Assembly (NCBI GenBank): GCA_002633005.1
Contig: NMRA01000013.1
Span: 1,550,185 to 1,614,184, forward strand
Length of the DNA: 64,000 bases
DNA from: Phoronis australis
Taxonomy: Eukaryota > Phoronida > Phoronidae
Reading direction: 5' to 3'
The notes below the pieces were generated by a model, which made no database searches, was not told where the DNA came from, and saw only the letters and a program-made list of their open reading frames with translations. Each line of letters begins with the position of its first letter. Position 1 is the first letter of the stretch. Made by a program: the position numbers and the translations under genes. Below are positions 32,217 through 47,200 of this stretch, piece by piece.

Positions 32217-35200
32217 CTAAACAAAAAGAAAGGTACCGCAAACTTGCGTTAGGCACACAATCATTCTAAACCGGTTCTACATATCAAATGCTGGTTTCAC
32301 ATTCACAATGAAAAGTTGAAGAATCAGTGAGTACAATCAAAAATGTCACCTGTAGTAAGAGAATAAAGATCTCCACACTTTACAAAAAACATTCTCCAAC
32401 CAGATTTTCACATAATATGTCTATCGACAGCATACAGTCGAGAAAACAAAGTGCGTTGCCAGACATTTTATGGAAATGGAACATTTCTTTGTAAATTTAC
32501 GTACACAGCACTTCCTGCTTCAAATGCAGCAAGATCACTTACTACTTTCAATCCATTTCCAAAGGCCTATGGTAAAAGTTCTTCGGTTTATGACACAGTA
32601 TAGCGGGAAAATTTCTCAATAAAAATAACTACCAAAATAATTTTGCTTCCTTGTAATTATGGTTGAGCTTTATAGCTGTCACTAAACAACATTTGCCATT
32701 AGTAAACCTTTGAAAAATGTCAATTTCAGCAATTAATATTGTCCCAAGAATTTATACCATAACATCTAGAGTTTACACAAACTGGGACAGCACTATAAAA
32801 CCATAACCACTACCTTTACCTCCCTGTTTGTTCCTTCCCTCTCCTTACTGCCACCCTGCCGCCAGTCCTTCATCCATTTCTCCCACCTCCATGTCCTTAC
32901 CTCCCTTTCTCACTACCTCACTGCCCCTTCCCTCCCACCCGTCTTCCATCCCTCTCTTCCTCACTCTCTACTTGCTCCCCTCCGTACCCACTCCTTGTCC
33001 TTCCCTCCCTCCCTCCATCTGTCTCTCCCTCACTCCCTTCCTGCTCTGCCCTCCCTGCCCCCTCCTTGTCCTTCCCTCCCTCCCTCCCTCCCACCCACCC
33101 TCCACCTGTCTCTCCCTCACTCCTCCCGCATCACTCCCACACTCCCTNNNNNNNNNNNNNNNNNNNNNNNNNNNNNNNNNNNNNNNNNNNNNNNNNNNNN
33201 NNNNNNNNNNNNNNNNNNNNNNNNNNNNNNNNNNNNNNNNNNNNNNNNNNNNNNNNNNNNNNNNNNNNNNNNNNNNNNNAATGTAGTCTTGAGGAACTGG
33301 ACGATGGACTCAAAGCTGTCACACTGCATGAGCAGCTCTTTGTTGTTGCCCAAGATGATAAGGGCCACTTTGAAAATCACCTCCATACCAAAGACAAAGA
33401 TGAGATCTGGAATTATAGTATTACTAACTATATGTGTGTGAAGTGTACTATGGAGTTCTTGAAGTCTTTCATCAGATTTCAATGTCCTTTGAGTTTGATG
33501 CAATACATCATAAGACATTCATTTCTTCATTCACTCATGCTTAAATACTTGTATGGAAGTCTACAAATCACAATGTTTAATTTATTAAAACTATAGAACA
33601 GGAATACTCCTTAACACGTTGACCCAAGGAAAGGTGGTGAGTTTGAACAGCTATAGAACATGTGTTCGTCAGCAACATTGCTTGAAATATGCCATGCACT
33701 ACATTTAGTTTAAGCTGGAGATTACAAGTCTTCATAGTTAGAAAAGCTTAATATTTTATGTTATTGGACAAACTTGCCTCTCAACAACATAAAGAAATAT
33801 CCCATGAAATTACAGCATCAAAAAATACCAGTAAATTGGTGTTTATTCATGGCATAAATGGAAATAAAAAGTGCAACAACGTGTTTACAAATACTAATAA
33901 AACCAGAAGAATTCTGCCTAAATTAAGCCTGACACATGAATAATTAAATGAATTGTGGAGAAAACAAAACACAATTCCTTGAAAGACTGGCCAACGAATG
34001 GTTTATTGGCACACATTAGTATCTCATGATAGTACTGGGGTATTCTAAGAAGGAATTACCTAAGTGACAATAATCACAACCTGGGGTCAAGATTAAATAT
34101 AGAAATTCACAAATAACTTGACAAATATCGAAGAAATTTTTTAGTAAAAATTTTGACTAATTCACTAATCATTTAATCTCCTTTGCCATAAATTCGACGA
34201 TGAATTGCGACGAAACTTGTCAACCTTTTCTTGAAAACAACAGCATGCAAAACTGTGCACAGGCACTTGAAAGAACAAGAACCTACCAAAGACACGGGCA
34301 ACAAATCCTAGTGGAAACTGCGATGCAAATAACGTCAGGAACCACGGGGCGGCATAGAGTGTTGGTACTATTTCGTTGTTCTCAAAATGTTCGTAGAGAT
34401 CTTTGTGGTGGTCGTGAAGCAATCGGGACAGCTGGTACATCTGAATCTGAAACATAAAGTTGTACGTTAGGGTAAGTATACATATGATCACGTGTCAGGT
34501 TTATCAAGATCTTGTTAATGAGAGAGAGCAAATTCTGAAGGAATGGGAAATAAACTGAACACCATACCTTTAATAGCTAGGATTTATTTATATTCTCATC
34601 CTCAACTTCTCAAGAACACAACTCTCATGTTACTCTATCTGCTGCCTATGTCTTTTTGTTCTACAGTTAGTTTTTTATTTGGACAATGATACAAAAAATT
34701 GTTAAAAGAACACCAAACCTAGTTTTGGCTTATTAACAGATATTAAAAACGACATTCCCGTCCAGTTTTTTGAAACAAGATAATGCTCTGTAACCCTCGA
34801 CAACCCTCAAAAGTTTGAAGCAAAAATTAGAAAACTCCTTTTGAAGTCTGCTAAATGGGCAGACGTGACCTATGCTTTCAGCAAATTGCCAAGACAATTG
34901 TACAGTACGATTGACACCAATGATGCATTAGCAGGTGACAGAACAAGAATTGGCTGAAATCATCAAAACAAGGTTTAATTTTCTATAAATGATAGCGAAG
35001 AAAGAAAAGGAACTCCTTCAACAGTCTCCCGCTCATTCGGTGGTTTGCAACCCCTGGCTTCTGTAGAGTGAGTCGACGAGAATCTCAGTTTATTACCCAG
35101 CCATGGCTTGTATTTGTTTACACAACCGAGTCAACTGCAGCAATACATGTAAGGTGCCTTGATCACTGACCCAACCACACAGCTGGAGTAACCAGGGATT

Positions 35201-38200
35201 GAATCCATGACTTTTCAGTAAAGAGTCTATCTCACTAACCATGAAACTCATAAGAGGATATGGGTGGTCAGGTGGCTCTGATAGTAGTTTATATAGCATC
35301 TTATGAAATGTTATGACCACTGATGGAACGTGGTACCTGTAAAGCCACCATGTCTGGTTTGTATTGTCTACGGAAGCCCAACTGGAACATTATGTACCTG
35401 TAAAGCCACCATGTCTGGTTTATATTGTCTACGGAAGCCCAACTAAAACATTATGTAACTGTAAAGCCACCATGTCTGGTTTATATTGTCTATGGAAGCC
35501 AAACTAAAACATTATGTAACTGTAAAGCCACCAAGTCTGGTTTATATTGTCTATGGAAGCCAAACTAGAACATTATGTACCTGTAAAGCCACCATGTCTG
35601 GTTTGTATTGTCTACGGAAGCCCAACTGGAACATTATGTACTTGAACATTTCAAACGAACGTTCCTCAGGTACCTGCAAGAACAGGATTGTTGTATCACT
35701 AAAAGAGAGAGTCATGCAAGGAAGAGAGCAGTTTTATGTGACATTTAGATAATAGAGATGCTTCGTCTTGCAATAGTGTCATTTATCTAAACTGTGAGTG
35801 GAGTCGAAAAACAAAGTCTGTACAATATTGTGTCCAGAGTAAAATAACAGCTTTTTTAATCAAAAAAGTTGACAAATTTTATCGAAATTTGTCTGACTGT
35901 CAAATTATGCTGAAAACTTGGATGCAAAACGGATAAAAAACAACACTAACCTTATTACTCGAGTATTAGACAGAAATGTTTACTTTGAAAAACTACAGAT
36001 TCTGGACGACACTAACACTAACTAAATGCACATTAAACAAGAAAAAAGGCAGACAATCCACACATCTCTGATTAGTGCCCTAACTTTTAAAGAAAGTATT
36101 GACATTGTGAACCTTGATTAGATAAAAATTTTCACACACTCCAACCTCTGTACATACATGCATAAGTAGGAAGCCAGCAACGAAACTGAGCCCTTGACAA
36201 TAGCCAACCTCCTTGTCCAGCAGAGAGTAGGCTTTCAATAGGTTGAACAGAGCCAACTGGCCGGCACCCGTTTGACTAGAGAAGTAAGGGTGACTGGGAA
36301 ACGTGCGACCTAGAATGACACGGGCAGAGAATATAGAGGTTTTTACCCTATTAGCAAACACGCGATTGACATGTGAAAATCGGTTCTGCCAAAGTTCACA
36401 TGAAAAGGACTGAGAAAATTTCACTCATTTTTTGCATGATATGTACTGGCAAATGTATAAGCTGTCATGAGACAGCTGGCAAAAATTTGATCTACATGGT
36501 AAACAATCTTAGGAAAGTGAAAACTTCCAGCTTAGGCAAATTCTTTTGTCCTTTGTTGACCGTCAGTAAAAAGGAAGCCACGAATATTATAAGTACTCAG
36601 GATACGCTTATGTTAATTTTTTGTTTGTCACAATCCAGTTTTCAACGCAAGATCACTTTGCTAGAAACAATCACATTTTTACCATGAATTATTTTTGACA
36701 GTTATAAATCATAATCCATCACATGCTAAACATATTGAAAAATATCATAACGTGTATATTTGATGAGAAATTTTGACAAGAATCATCTTTAGTGCTAATA
36801 AGTGATGAATCACGGTGTACACTCATTACATGTGAGTTTGAAGACGCTGTTGGTAAAAGATAAAATAGTAATAAAATTTTTCACCAACTGAACAGTCATC
36901 AGTTACAATCTAACCAATCCCTTACCTAAGTCTATGAGGATGGAGTGCTGATGTGTGGTGAGCTGCCTCAAGAGGTCGTGGAACTGTAGCCCGTGGTCAA
37001 TCCCCTGGGGCAGCTGCTGCAGACCTGGGTTGGACAGTTTGTGCTGGAGGGTGAGGAACTCCCAGATTTCGCCGCGCTTCCGTCGCGGCACACCTACAGG
37101 GGTGACGGTGTGAGTGAATTGAGGGGCAGAAATAGGGACATACGCAGATACAAATGCATATAAAAATTTACACAAAAACACAAGTTGAAGTTTTTTGGAA
37201 GACCCTCTTTCAGATTCATTTTTAGTTAAAAGCAATGCTAAAATATGCTTTTCAATATAAACTAATCTAATAAAAACATTTTTTCCAAAAGATGACATTC
37301 GAACAAGACATTAATTTTTTGAAAATAATAAAATCAACAGTTTTTTAAAAGACTTCTGTTATAACACAATAGATGCCAAAACTGAATGACAATGGAGTTT
37401 GCTTTTTACAACACATGCGATTAACAAAGAGTTTCTATCTTTGAGCTCAATTTCAATTAGATGAATGTTATGTGTGTTCTGATGAAAACAAATTGTCTAC
37501 AAAACAGAAATTACTAAATTTTTACAATCATTAAGAAACACAGCCCATTCCACTTTTACATTCCAATAATTCATTTACTCCCATCATTATTTTTCCAATA
37601 TGCCATAATTATTTCAAAATAAATAATACGAAGGCAAATCATTAGAGCCAAGTCAGTCATTAAACCACGTCAAGTCTTATAAAGTTTGCACTGCCTACAA
37701 ACTCTGCAAATCTCCTACCAGACTTGACAATGTCCACCAACTGTGAACGGTCCACTTTCACCATTCTGGACGTTGTGTCGGACAACATGGAGTCCCACCG
37801 AATAGTGACATCCTTTAGACATGGCGTGACCTCTTCATAGTCTAATTTGACCCTCAAGGACTCCGCCTCATCTTGATGGGCTGAAGACAGAAAAAATCCA
37901 ATTCTATATCCCATCCTGAAAAGTTGATCACACAATGACATGGAAAAAACAGAAAATCGAGTCAAACGGAAACAGAAAATCTCAACTAAGGGGAAACATA
38001 ATTCCTGTTACCAAGATACGTGTAAGAATATAATTATTTTATTGCAATGGAGTTTGAATTTGGAAAACGTGAAGAGCAAATAGGAGACAGACATCTAAAA
38101 ATATGCTGAAATTGTAAACAACAAGACAGTTCTTACACAACGTCAGACTTTTAGCCACTAAGAAACATTCATGATGAAACTATAGGAAAATCCTAATCTA

Positions 38201-41200
38201 CCGAGATGAAATTGTCAAACACAATTTGCTGAACCCTTAAGGACAACCCTTTTCATTCATAATACATTATGTAACAGGTTCGCCCAGTTGGACAGGACTG
38301 ATTCGCCAGAGATTTTCGCATGGAAATGCTAAGCGCTAATTCTAATAAAAAATTAATTACACTACAATCATTAAGTAAATGGTATGATATACAAAACACT
38401 GTGTACGTGGGAATTACTTGGTGAATTAAAGAATAACATGCTCTGTGCTTTCATGTATTTGAACTGTGATCAACGTTCACTATAACTACACCAAACAAAC
38501 CTACAGTTGTGTAAGAATTGGAAAGTGAGCAAGAAACTTGGACAGCGTAAAAATTTGTCGAAATTTCGGGAAAACAAAACACTAAAAATACTTGACAGTT
38601 TAGAACCAGATAGATCCTAAAGAATTTAACTAAACAAAAACACAACATACTTAGCGCCAATGGAAAACGATAACAGAAACTGAAAATTGGCAAAGTCAAC
38701 CCGAAACCATAGAAACAGTGACAGCCAATGACCGACACCACGACAAACTTACCCTCGAATACAACAACAGACCGCCGGCCAAATATTACAAATTTTCCTG
38801 TGCAGGCAAGTAAATATATCAGCTATAATTCTATCGAAATGATTTCAAAAAACAGTAAGAGTGCCTAATCAGAGCCTCAACAAAAACTAACATGCTACTT
38901 CTACCGCTGGTATCTAAGTTCTCTGAGTAATTATTTAAGCAAGCAAAATCTCTTTTTATTAATTAATAAATGAAAGCAGCTTCAGGTGTTTGGTGCAACA
39001 GGCCCAACTGAGTGTCTAACACCTCTGATGCAGGGAGTATCAGACCACCTGCACTGCGTTTTATAAAAATCTGTTTTAATACCTAGCAAAAGTGAGACAA
39101 GTAATAATCAGAACGGTGTGGTACTCAGACTTAACATCTCCTTTCATTTAAAGACAACATCGGTGCTGTATTGACATGCAATTGAAAATCTTCAAGTGGT
39201 TATACAAGCAACTGTAATTTGCGATTAAGGTAACAAAGGCATCATTCGTTGAGCTGTTTACATGAGACCTATAAAAATGTTGCTCTTGTTACTGATAGCA
39301 AAGGATTGTGGGATAGCAGTCATCCAATGCAGCATGGCTAGCACACATAAATACACAATCTGTAGAAATCACTTCGTTTCACTAGAATTTCAAGAGGCCA
39401 GAAGCTCAGTTTATCATCTATACAAGCAAACAGTTAACACTTATCCAAAATCTACAGCCACCTTACGAAGCAGACGATCGTCTGCATGGCTTCCTGGATT
39501 CTGGACTGACTGACTGGTATCCCACGAACCTATGATTTGGGATGTGCAGGCATTGATTTTCGCTATCTGTAAAAAGGTCAATCTGACTGACTGGTATCCC
39601 ACGAACCTATGATTTGGGATGTGCAGGCATTGATTTTCGCTATCCGTAATAAGGCCAATGGATCAGGACTAAATGATAACAGTCACAGCAGGTTACCTTG
39701 CAAGTTCTGATTCTCCTTCTCCATGCGTATAAGCAGTAACGTCTCCATTATTGCCTTTCTCCACAAACCACGAATTGACTCCGACGTGTGAAGGCGACCA
39801 ACACCAGATGGACCATACTCTTCGCCAGATTCTAGTGTGGAGAAAGAAAACGGACAGTTGAAACAAGTTACATTGTTTTAGAGAGAAATCCAATCCTAAC
39901 TGCATTGAGAGGTTAAAACTGACACTGTATGTAATTGGTGTTCGTTTTCAGACTTTTAAGTCAATGTAATGACGTGACCAATAGATGGCATGCATGAGAA
40001 TTTTTTTTTACCACGCTCATTTATACCAGCATATTCATATACACCAACAAGAAGGGTTAACTACAAAACAATGTCTTCTGCTTACAATTTTAATGGACAC
40101 TCTCTCAAACTAGCGAAACATTTGTCGATTCTTCTGGCTGATGGTGGGACACGGCCAGTCTCAAATTACTGCTTTCTTTTCAAATAATTATTTGTCATTT
40201 TCTCTTGGTCATCTACTCTGTTGCTGCTATTTGAAACAGACAACACTGACTTGTGCTTAACCGATTCCCTGCACAAAATGAAAGATTACAAACTACTCCA
40301 ATACACTCACCAGGCTCATTTTGTTAATCAAAAAATAAAATTGTAACAAAAACAAGTCTTTATGCCTGTTGTCAACATTAAAACCTTACAACAGACAGCT
40401 GAGGAAATGTTCCAATACTTGAAACCCACCCGCTATAGGCTGGCCTTGATTTCTGACAGGTGTCACTACTCTGTTGAATATGGCTTGTCGCCAGGAGCCC
40501 CGCCTCCTTATGGGTGTGGCTACACTAGCTGACCTTGTCAGAGGTACAGTGGGTTTCTTGACTTCTGGTTCACTGGTTGCCAGTGTTTCCCCTGCCTTGG
40601 ACAACCTAAACAGTACAAAGGAGAAAGTCAGTTTCGAGAATCTGCCACAGAAATATGATTTTATACTCAAGTGTTCCTGTACCCAGGGCCGACATCAAAC
40701 AGGAATTCCAAGAGTATATTTCTTAAAGTCAATCATCCAATTTCCACAATACAAGTATGACATGAAATTAATGGGGAACTTTGGATAAACAAGGTCAAAC
40801 CAACAAGCACATTATGAGCAATACAAAAGTGAAATAAATTAAGAAATAATATAATACTTGGAATGCATGACCGTTGGATTTCACAAGATACAGACCTTAT
40901 ATAATGTCAATCAAACTCACATGTACATTTTGGAGCCTTTTCGTGGAGCTGGCACAGGAGGGCGCTGCTGTGCCTCCTGCTGACTCACTGTAACATCTAT
41001 GACATCACCAGCAGGTGGCACCAACGGCTTCCTCTCCTGCGGCACATCACCGACAGTTGCTGCACGCGGTCTCGTCACAAGATGATGGTGTTGTTGTTGT
41101 TGATGTTGTTGATGATGTTGTTGCTTGGGTCGACGTGGACTTTCATCAAGAAGACTTGGAAACAGGTCGTGGATCTCGTTAAAGTTCTTGGCAATGGGTG

Positions 41201-44200
41201 AGGTGCACGGGGAGGGATCGGGCGTACCTTTGATGTCCTGCAAGTAAACACCGTGTTCACTCATTTGATAACACCCACATTTGGTATAACATCCACTCCC
41301 TCCCAGCGTAATTCTTCACATAGTAAGCACAAACCATGGCTGACAAGTAAAGTTCTATTTTGTGTAACTTCTCCACACAAATAAAGCTAAAAATAATTTT
41401 GGTCTATTACTAGCAAGGTTTGTAGTGTTTAGATGTCATACAATAGTAATTTTTGGGCAAAATAAGTGGACGGTCACCGTACACAAATTAAAAATTTCAA
41501 ATATCATTCTGCAGTTCACATTTCAAGTCCAACAAGAGATAAACTTACAACTGATATGCTCGTTTCTGAGTCAGAGTGTCCCAACTCTTTGGGTTTTGTT
41601 TCATCTTTCTTGGTCCGCTGCAAAGAAGGGAGCAAAACTAAAATTTTAATGATCTTAAAAAAATCCATTTGCGAAGTGACGTTAACACCGGAAAAATGAC
41701 TTATCGTACGGTGTAACATAAAGTTGCAAACAACCTATAGGTTAGAATCACCAAGTTGTCTCGCACGATACAAGAGGGTGATCTGAAGAATGGTAAATTT
41801 AACAAATAACGTAAGTAAACTTAGGGTTGGGTAAGGGTATTTCAGAATATTCGTAAATCAGCCCCACTTTCTGTTTTCAAGGTATTGACTTTGGTGCACA
41901 TTACTTTACATTTTGGTACAGATTACTTTATATTTTGATACTGTAAATCGTGTTCTGGCATTTTTTGTTTCTGCTTCAGTACAGTAATGGCACAGGGAAC
42001 CGGTGTCCAACCCTATTTTCAATAAGCCCCTCTAAAACACGACAGTCACTGACACTGAACTAAAAAGGCATATCTGAGAAAGACGGCTTTAAAACTGTAT
42101 CCTGGAGCGGAAAACTGTTACCTGAAAGAAGTTATCAAATGATGCTGCTAATGACTTCTTAGCTTTGCTCTTTAGCAAGTCAAACTTGGATGTCTTCACT
42201 CCTGTCAGGTTGAACTGTGCAACAAATAAAACAATCATGTTAGATAGAGATTCAAGTGAACATATTAAATTGACCGGTAACGAGACAAAATGTTGTTAAA
42301 GACTGTCAAGCTAGAAAATTGTTCTTAAATCTGTGATGTTCACCATCCTTAAAGCAGAATTTCTCACTGCTAAGCTGCTTAGAACCGAATATCAAAATGG
42401 ACCTTTTAGTCTCATAAAATCAGTAGTAGTGTGTACCACAATGATGTACTTACGGCACAAAAATGTAAAAATGGAAAATTAACTGATTTTCATCATGAAT
42501 CTTCATAAGGCCAGGGACACGCGTATGACATATTAAGAAGCACCTAGCTGCACTAAGTCAGGTTATTAATAGTTGGTAATAGAAAACAAACACAGATGAT
42601 GGCACCCAGATATGTACAGTCATGTGAACATATGATGATACACCCAGCAGTTGATTTAGCACCTCATTGATATTCTTCATTAAGATTGTAACCAGTCTTC
42701 AAGACGAAGGCCGCCGAGTTCCCAGAAGAGCCCGGAAGAAACCCTACTCAGGGTTTGGGAAACAATAATTCATGGAAATGTGGAACCGCATCTGCGACCT
42801 CTTGATTTTGTAGTCATTGAATACCCAGAGTACCACTGAGCACCCATACGTCATTGAATAACCAGAGTACCACTGAGCACCCATACGTCATTGAATAACC
42901 AGAGTACCACTGAGCACCCATACGTCATTGAATAACCAGAGNGTATGACATGATGAGACCATCAAACTTTGTTCAAATTGCCACTCGAAAATCAACAAAT
43001 GTGACTCGTGAAGTCTTGAGTAAAGTCAAAAGTCCAGTCACTGGTATGTGAACTAGAGACTGCTAAACAAACATTGGCTGTGGCTACACCTCTCAAGTCA
43101 GTCAACACTGTTGACACGTATTACTGCCTTCTCATTGGTAGGATAAATGCATTAACTTTTACCAAGTAATCGTCTTGCACAATGAGATTTAACCTTATGT
43201 ATATCTTTAAGCCATGCCCTAGTACCAAAAATGTTACAGAATTGTGCTGCGCTTTCCTGTCTACACAGGTAGCTGCATGCCTCCTATTGTAAAGGCAGGG
43301 AACCAACAGTGGGTAAAATTTGTGCTGACCTCATTCTTCACATCATTCTTGTTAGCGTCACTAATGTGCACGTGATCCTTCTGCCGTGTCTCGCACAACA
43401 CCCTCAACTGAGTCATGAGTACCTCATTAGTCTCCTGGTGGCTTTGTGGTGCCGCCAACTGTAACAAAAAGGCTCAGTAATACATCAAGTGATTACACAA
43501 CAATTACATTGATGTCTTTCTAACTCCATAAGGCCAGACCAAACTAAAATGCAAAGTGCGTGTGACTATGATACAGGCTTTTCAATTTTAATGAAAAATA
43601 ACGGCTAGAATTGTCATTTTTAAAGCTTACTACATTATTGCGAGATAAAGCTTAACCAAGAGCAGCGCACATTATAGAGCACCGTTTTCAAACATTAATG
43701 AAATGTTTTGTGACATGAGGGTACACAAAACATTGTGTTCTCATCCTTTATTTGAACTGAAATTGACTGGACTTCTGTGACAGCCATACTACATGTGCAA
43801 CTGAAACTAACTCGCCGAGACAAACAACTTAATTGGCGTGGTCTGAAGAAATAGTGAACTTTCAGCTCGTATCAAGCATGTCTAATCTTAGTAGGGAACA
43901 AATTGACCAATTTCATAATTTATGGTTCATGGCCTAAATCAAAAGTTAACCCTTTAAGGATTCATACATGTAATTTGAAATAAAGCTGTATGAATTAGTA
44001 TATTTTCTAAAATGTAGGAAACGGGCAGAATCTTTAGCCTAAGCACAAACAATATTTTTCATAAACCAAACTCTGATTAAGACGCATACAAGGCAGAAAG
44101 CAACCCCCAATTTTCTAGTGTATAAGCTTCTTCACTCGGGTATATCTACATGCCAAATAGCTCCTAGTTTGCATAGTATGAAACTTCAAACTGACTCCTC

Positions 44201-47200
44201 GCTCGTGCCTTCACAAAGCTTGCTCGGAAAACAGACAACGATAGCGTGCATTATTTGCAGATGGATAAGGTATAAAAAGTAAATGAAGGATCATAAAGCT
44301 CAATTAAAACTCTGAATGAAAATATCCATGCTTTGAACTACCTGTTCTGGATCGCTGTCCAACGTTACAACATTTGTAAAGACAAAATCGATAATTTCAG
44401 ACAGTGTGAAGAAATCCACCATGGTGGCAGGTACGTCCACACGAAGACCAACAAATTGGCAGGTCACTCAAGATACACTCATAATGGGTGTACCAATATC
44501 ACCAACTCACTAACGTCAATGGATGTAGTTACAATATCTGACTTATCATGAAGCCTGGTGGCCCACACAACAATTAAAATAATTGTTATACAGAAGGATA
44601 ATTGATATGGTGGCTCGTTAATGTCAATCGCACAGAAAGATCAACACAGACGGAGGATACGTAGGTCAAGGAGCAGAGCAGCTTTTGTTAGGAAAGAAAT
44701 GCATTAATTAGCTGCCATAAACTGAGGTCAAAGGTTGACTGAAAGGAACATCCTCAATGGCTATTACAAGACAGCGTAAGTCAAAGGTTGACAGAAAGAA
44801 GTATCTTCACTGATCATTGTTAGCGTAAGTCAGGTGTTGCTGGGAGAATTATGACATTTGGTGGGCTTGTCTTTAACCCTTTGGCCCTGTTTAATGGGCT
44901 AAACAACTAAAATTGAATTTCGCCATCAACTCTCATAAAATCAGTCTCATAATATGCCTTTTCATGATACAACTCTATTTCCATCACCACAAAGAACATC
45001 AAAACAATACATCGACTAAAAAAAAATGCGATCCAACCTAACATGGTTGATTCTAAAATCATTCATGTACACATTGCCTGTGATCTGGCAACAATGCCAA
45101 GATCGTATGAAGCACTCCGATTAAGTATTCAACCTTTATAGCTTATGAGGGACGATATGCAGCATTAACTACCATGTATGAGTACACTTAGGCCCATGTG
45201 CTAGTATGTACAATGAGTACACTTAGGCCCATGTGCTAGTATGTACAATGAGTACACTTAGGCCCATGTGCTAGTATGTACAATGAGTACACTTAGGCCC
45301 ATGTGCTAGTATGTACAATGAGTACACTTAGGCCCATGTGCTAGTATGTACAACGACATCTTTATCCAAATTGAAATGCGTGTATAATACTTGCATCAAA
45401 CGAAAGGAATAAAGTTTAATTTGTAAAACAGAGTGTGAGTGCAGTCAGACTTCCTCATTACAAAAAGGAGGATGTTGAGGTATTTTAAATTTATCATCAA
45501 ATAGATAATGAACAACCCCAAACAAAACAGTTCAAGATAAGCATATACACAGGATTCCTGCCAACTTGAGCAAGAAAGGTCACACTGACTTTTCGGCAAA
45601 AGGCGTGTATTTTATAGAATAAACACAATGACCAACTCACTATTGACCACAGTCCGTGTCGGTCAGTGTTTTATTTCAAGAGCATGAATGTATACATGAG
45701 ATGTAAGCATTTTGCTGACCCATTTATGTCACTTTTCTATTGCTGACTGCTTAGTTGCACAAGGAAACGGTAAAAAATGCTCAAAAATACCCTTTCACGA
45801 TAACCTACAATTTTTATTTTGAAGTAAGTTTTAAACATGAAAAGAGCTGTCCCCCCTTAAGAAGAGTGAAATTAAAGATAATAGTAGAAACCTAACTTAT
45901 ATAAAATTTTTTAGATGAATTGGGATCACGTCTAATCCAGATATCCAAAACCATCTAAAAAGAGTAATTTTTCCTAAAGTCATAGTTCCAAGTAACAAAC
46001 AACATAATGATAAACAGCTACTGTTCAATGCTCATAGTTCACACACTGAATAATTTTCTAACTAGTAAATAACCCTATTAATTCAAGGCAATTCTGGTGC
46101 GGGGTAAACAATCTTGTATATGCCTTCATAATCATCTGTATTCTTGCCTGACAAATAATACATGCAAAAGAAAGCAGACGCATAGTTTTAACGATGCGTT
46201 TGGGTGACCCACAGCACCGCTCAATGACATTCACAGGAAGGACAAAAGCATGTTGCATACCAAATTAGCCGAATATTCAAACATGGAGGAGGATGAAGTA
46301 CAAAGCAAAATAAATTCACCTTCATGACACTTCACATATATTTGTGATTTTCTTTACTAGTATCTGCAGCCAAAAAACAAAATATGAGAAACAGATGTAG
46401 GTGCCCACATGTAACATCGGGAAATGTGGCCCAGTGAACAACCAAAGATATTCTTCTTGTAACTTAGGGAAATATGGCCTAGTCGACAACCCAAGACATA
46501 TTTTGCTTGTAACTTAGGGACATATTCTTATTCCTATCATACTGGGAAATATGGCTTCAATGACAACCAAAAACACAATTATTTTTATTCCTGTAAACCA
46601 TCCCCTACCGTCAGGCCGGCCAAAACTTCATTGTAGTCTTTATCTTGGAGTCCTTCAACCCGAGTCTTTATAATTTCTAAAACCTTTTCTGGTTGTTGGC
46701 CTGAAACAAAAAAAGCGTGTCAACATTTGGATTTCAGGGGTGGAGAGTATGGGCTCTAATGAGACAGCATTGAATCATTCACAGGTATAATCTGCTCTTG
46801 TTACAGTAAATTTTTCAGCTCAGGACATAGCATGGCGGATATGTGTAATCGTCAAAAATTAAAAATATGTTGATTTTGCAAGGTATAGGTGTTACGAAAC
46901 AACATTAAGTAAATTGAGAGCATCTTGCAGAAACATTGTGAGGCTTTGAAAGAAAAAGAAACAATTTTAGCAATAATTTTGGTTTTGAAATGAGGAATTG
47001 TTACGTAGTATTGAGAAAGTGATAAATTACGAACAGGAGAAGTCCAGTTCGCAGATCGCCTCAAAAGCTTTTGAGTGAGCTTATCGCTTACCGTCAATCT
47101 CTTGACACAGTTTGTGCAGTTGGTGCATGGGACACTGCTCACAGACAACATGATTCTTCGTGCTCTGTTGGAATGCATTATGGAACGCCGTCTTTAGAGA

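Noticed and set aside
32828-33596. Pro/Ser-rich frames over the CCCTCC tract and N gap
   Set aside because: Simple-sequence composition plus N. The real gene here is on the minus strand.
35486-35752. Plus-strand frame of 88 codons with repeated KPP…YIVYGS words
   Set aside because: It is antisense to the 61-bp exon-derived array; the repeats make the frame look long.
44341-44440. Possible extra TBC exon (…[12 protein letters not shown]) with a donor-like end
   Set aside because: It has no acceptor, and the exons at 46609 and 43458 already join in frame and match the family without it.
45181-45355. Regular repeats that could suggest a CRISPR array
   Set aside because: The units are contiguous with no unique spacers, in an intron of an animal gene. 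It is a minisatellite.
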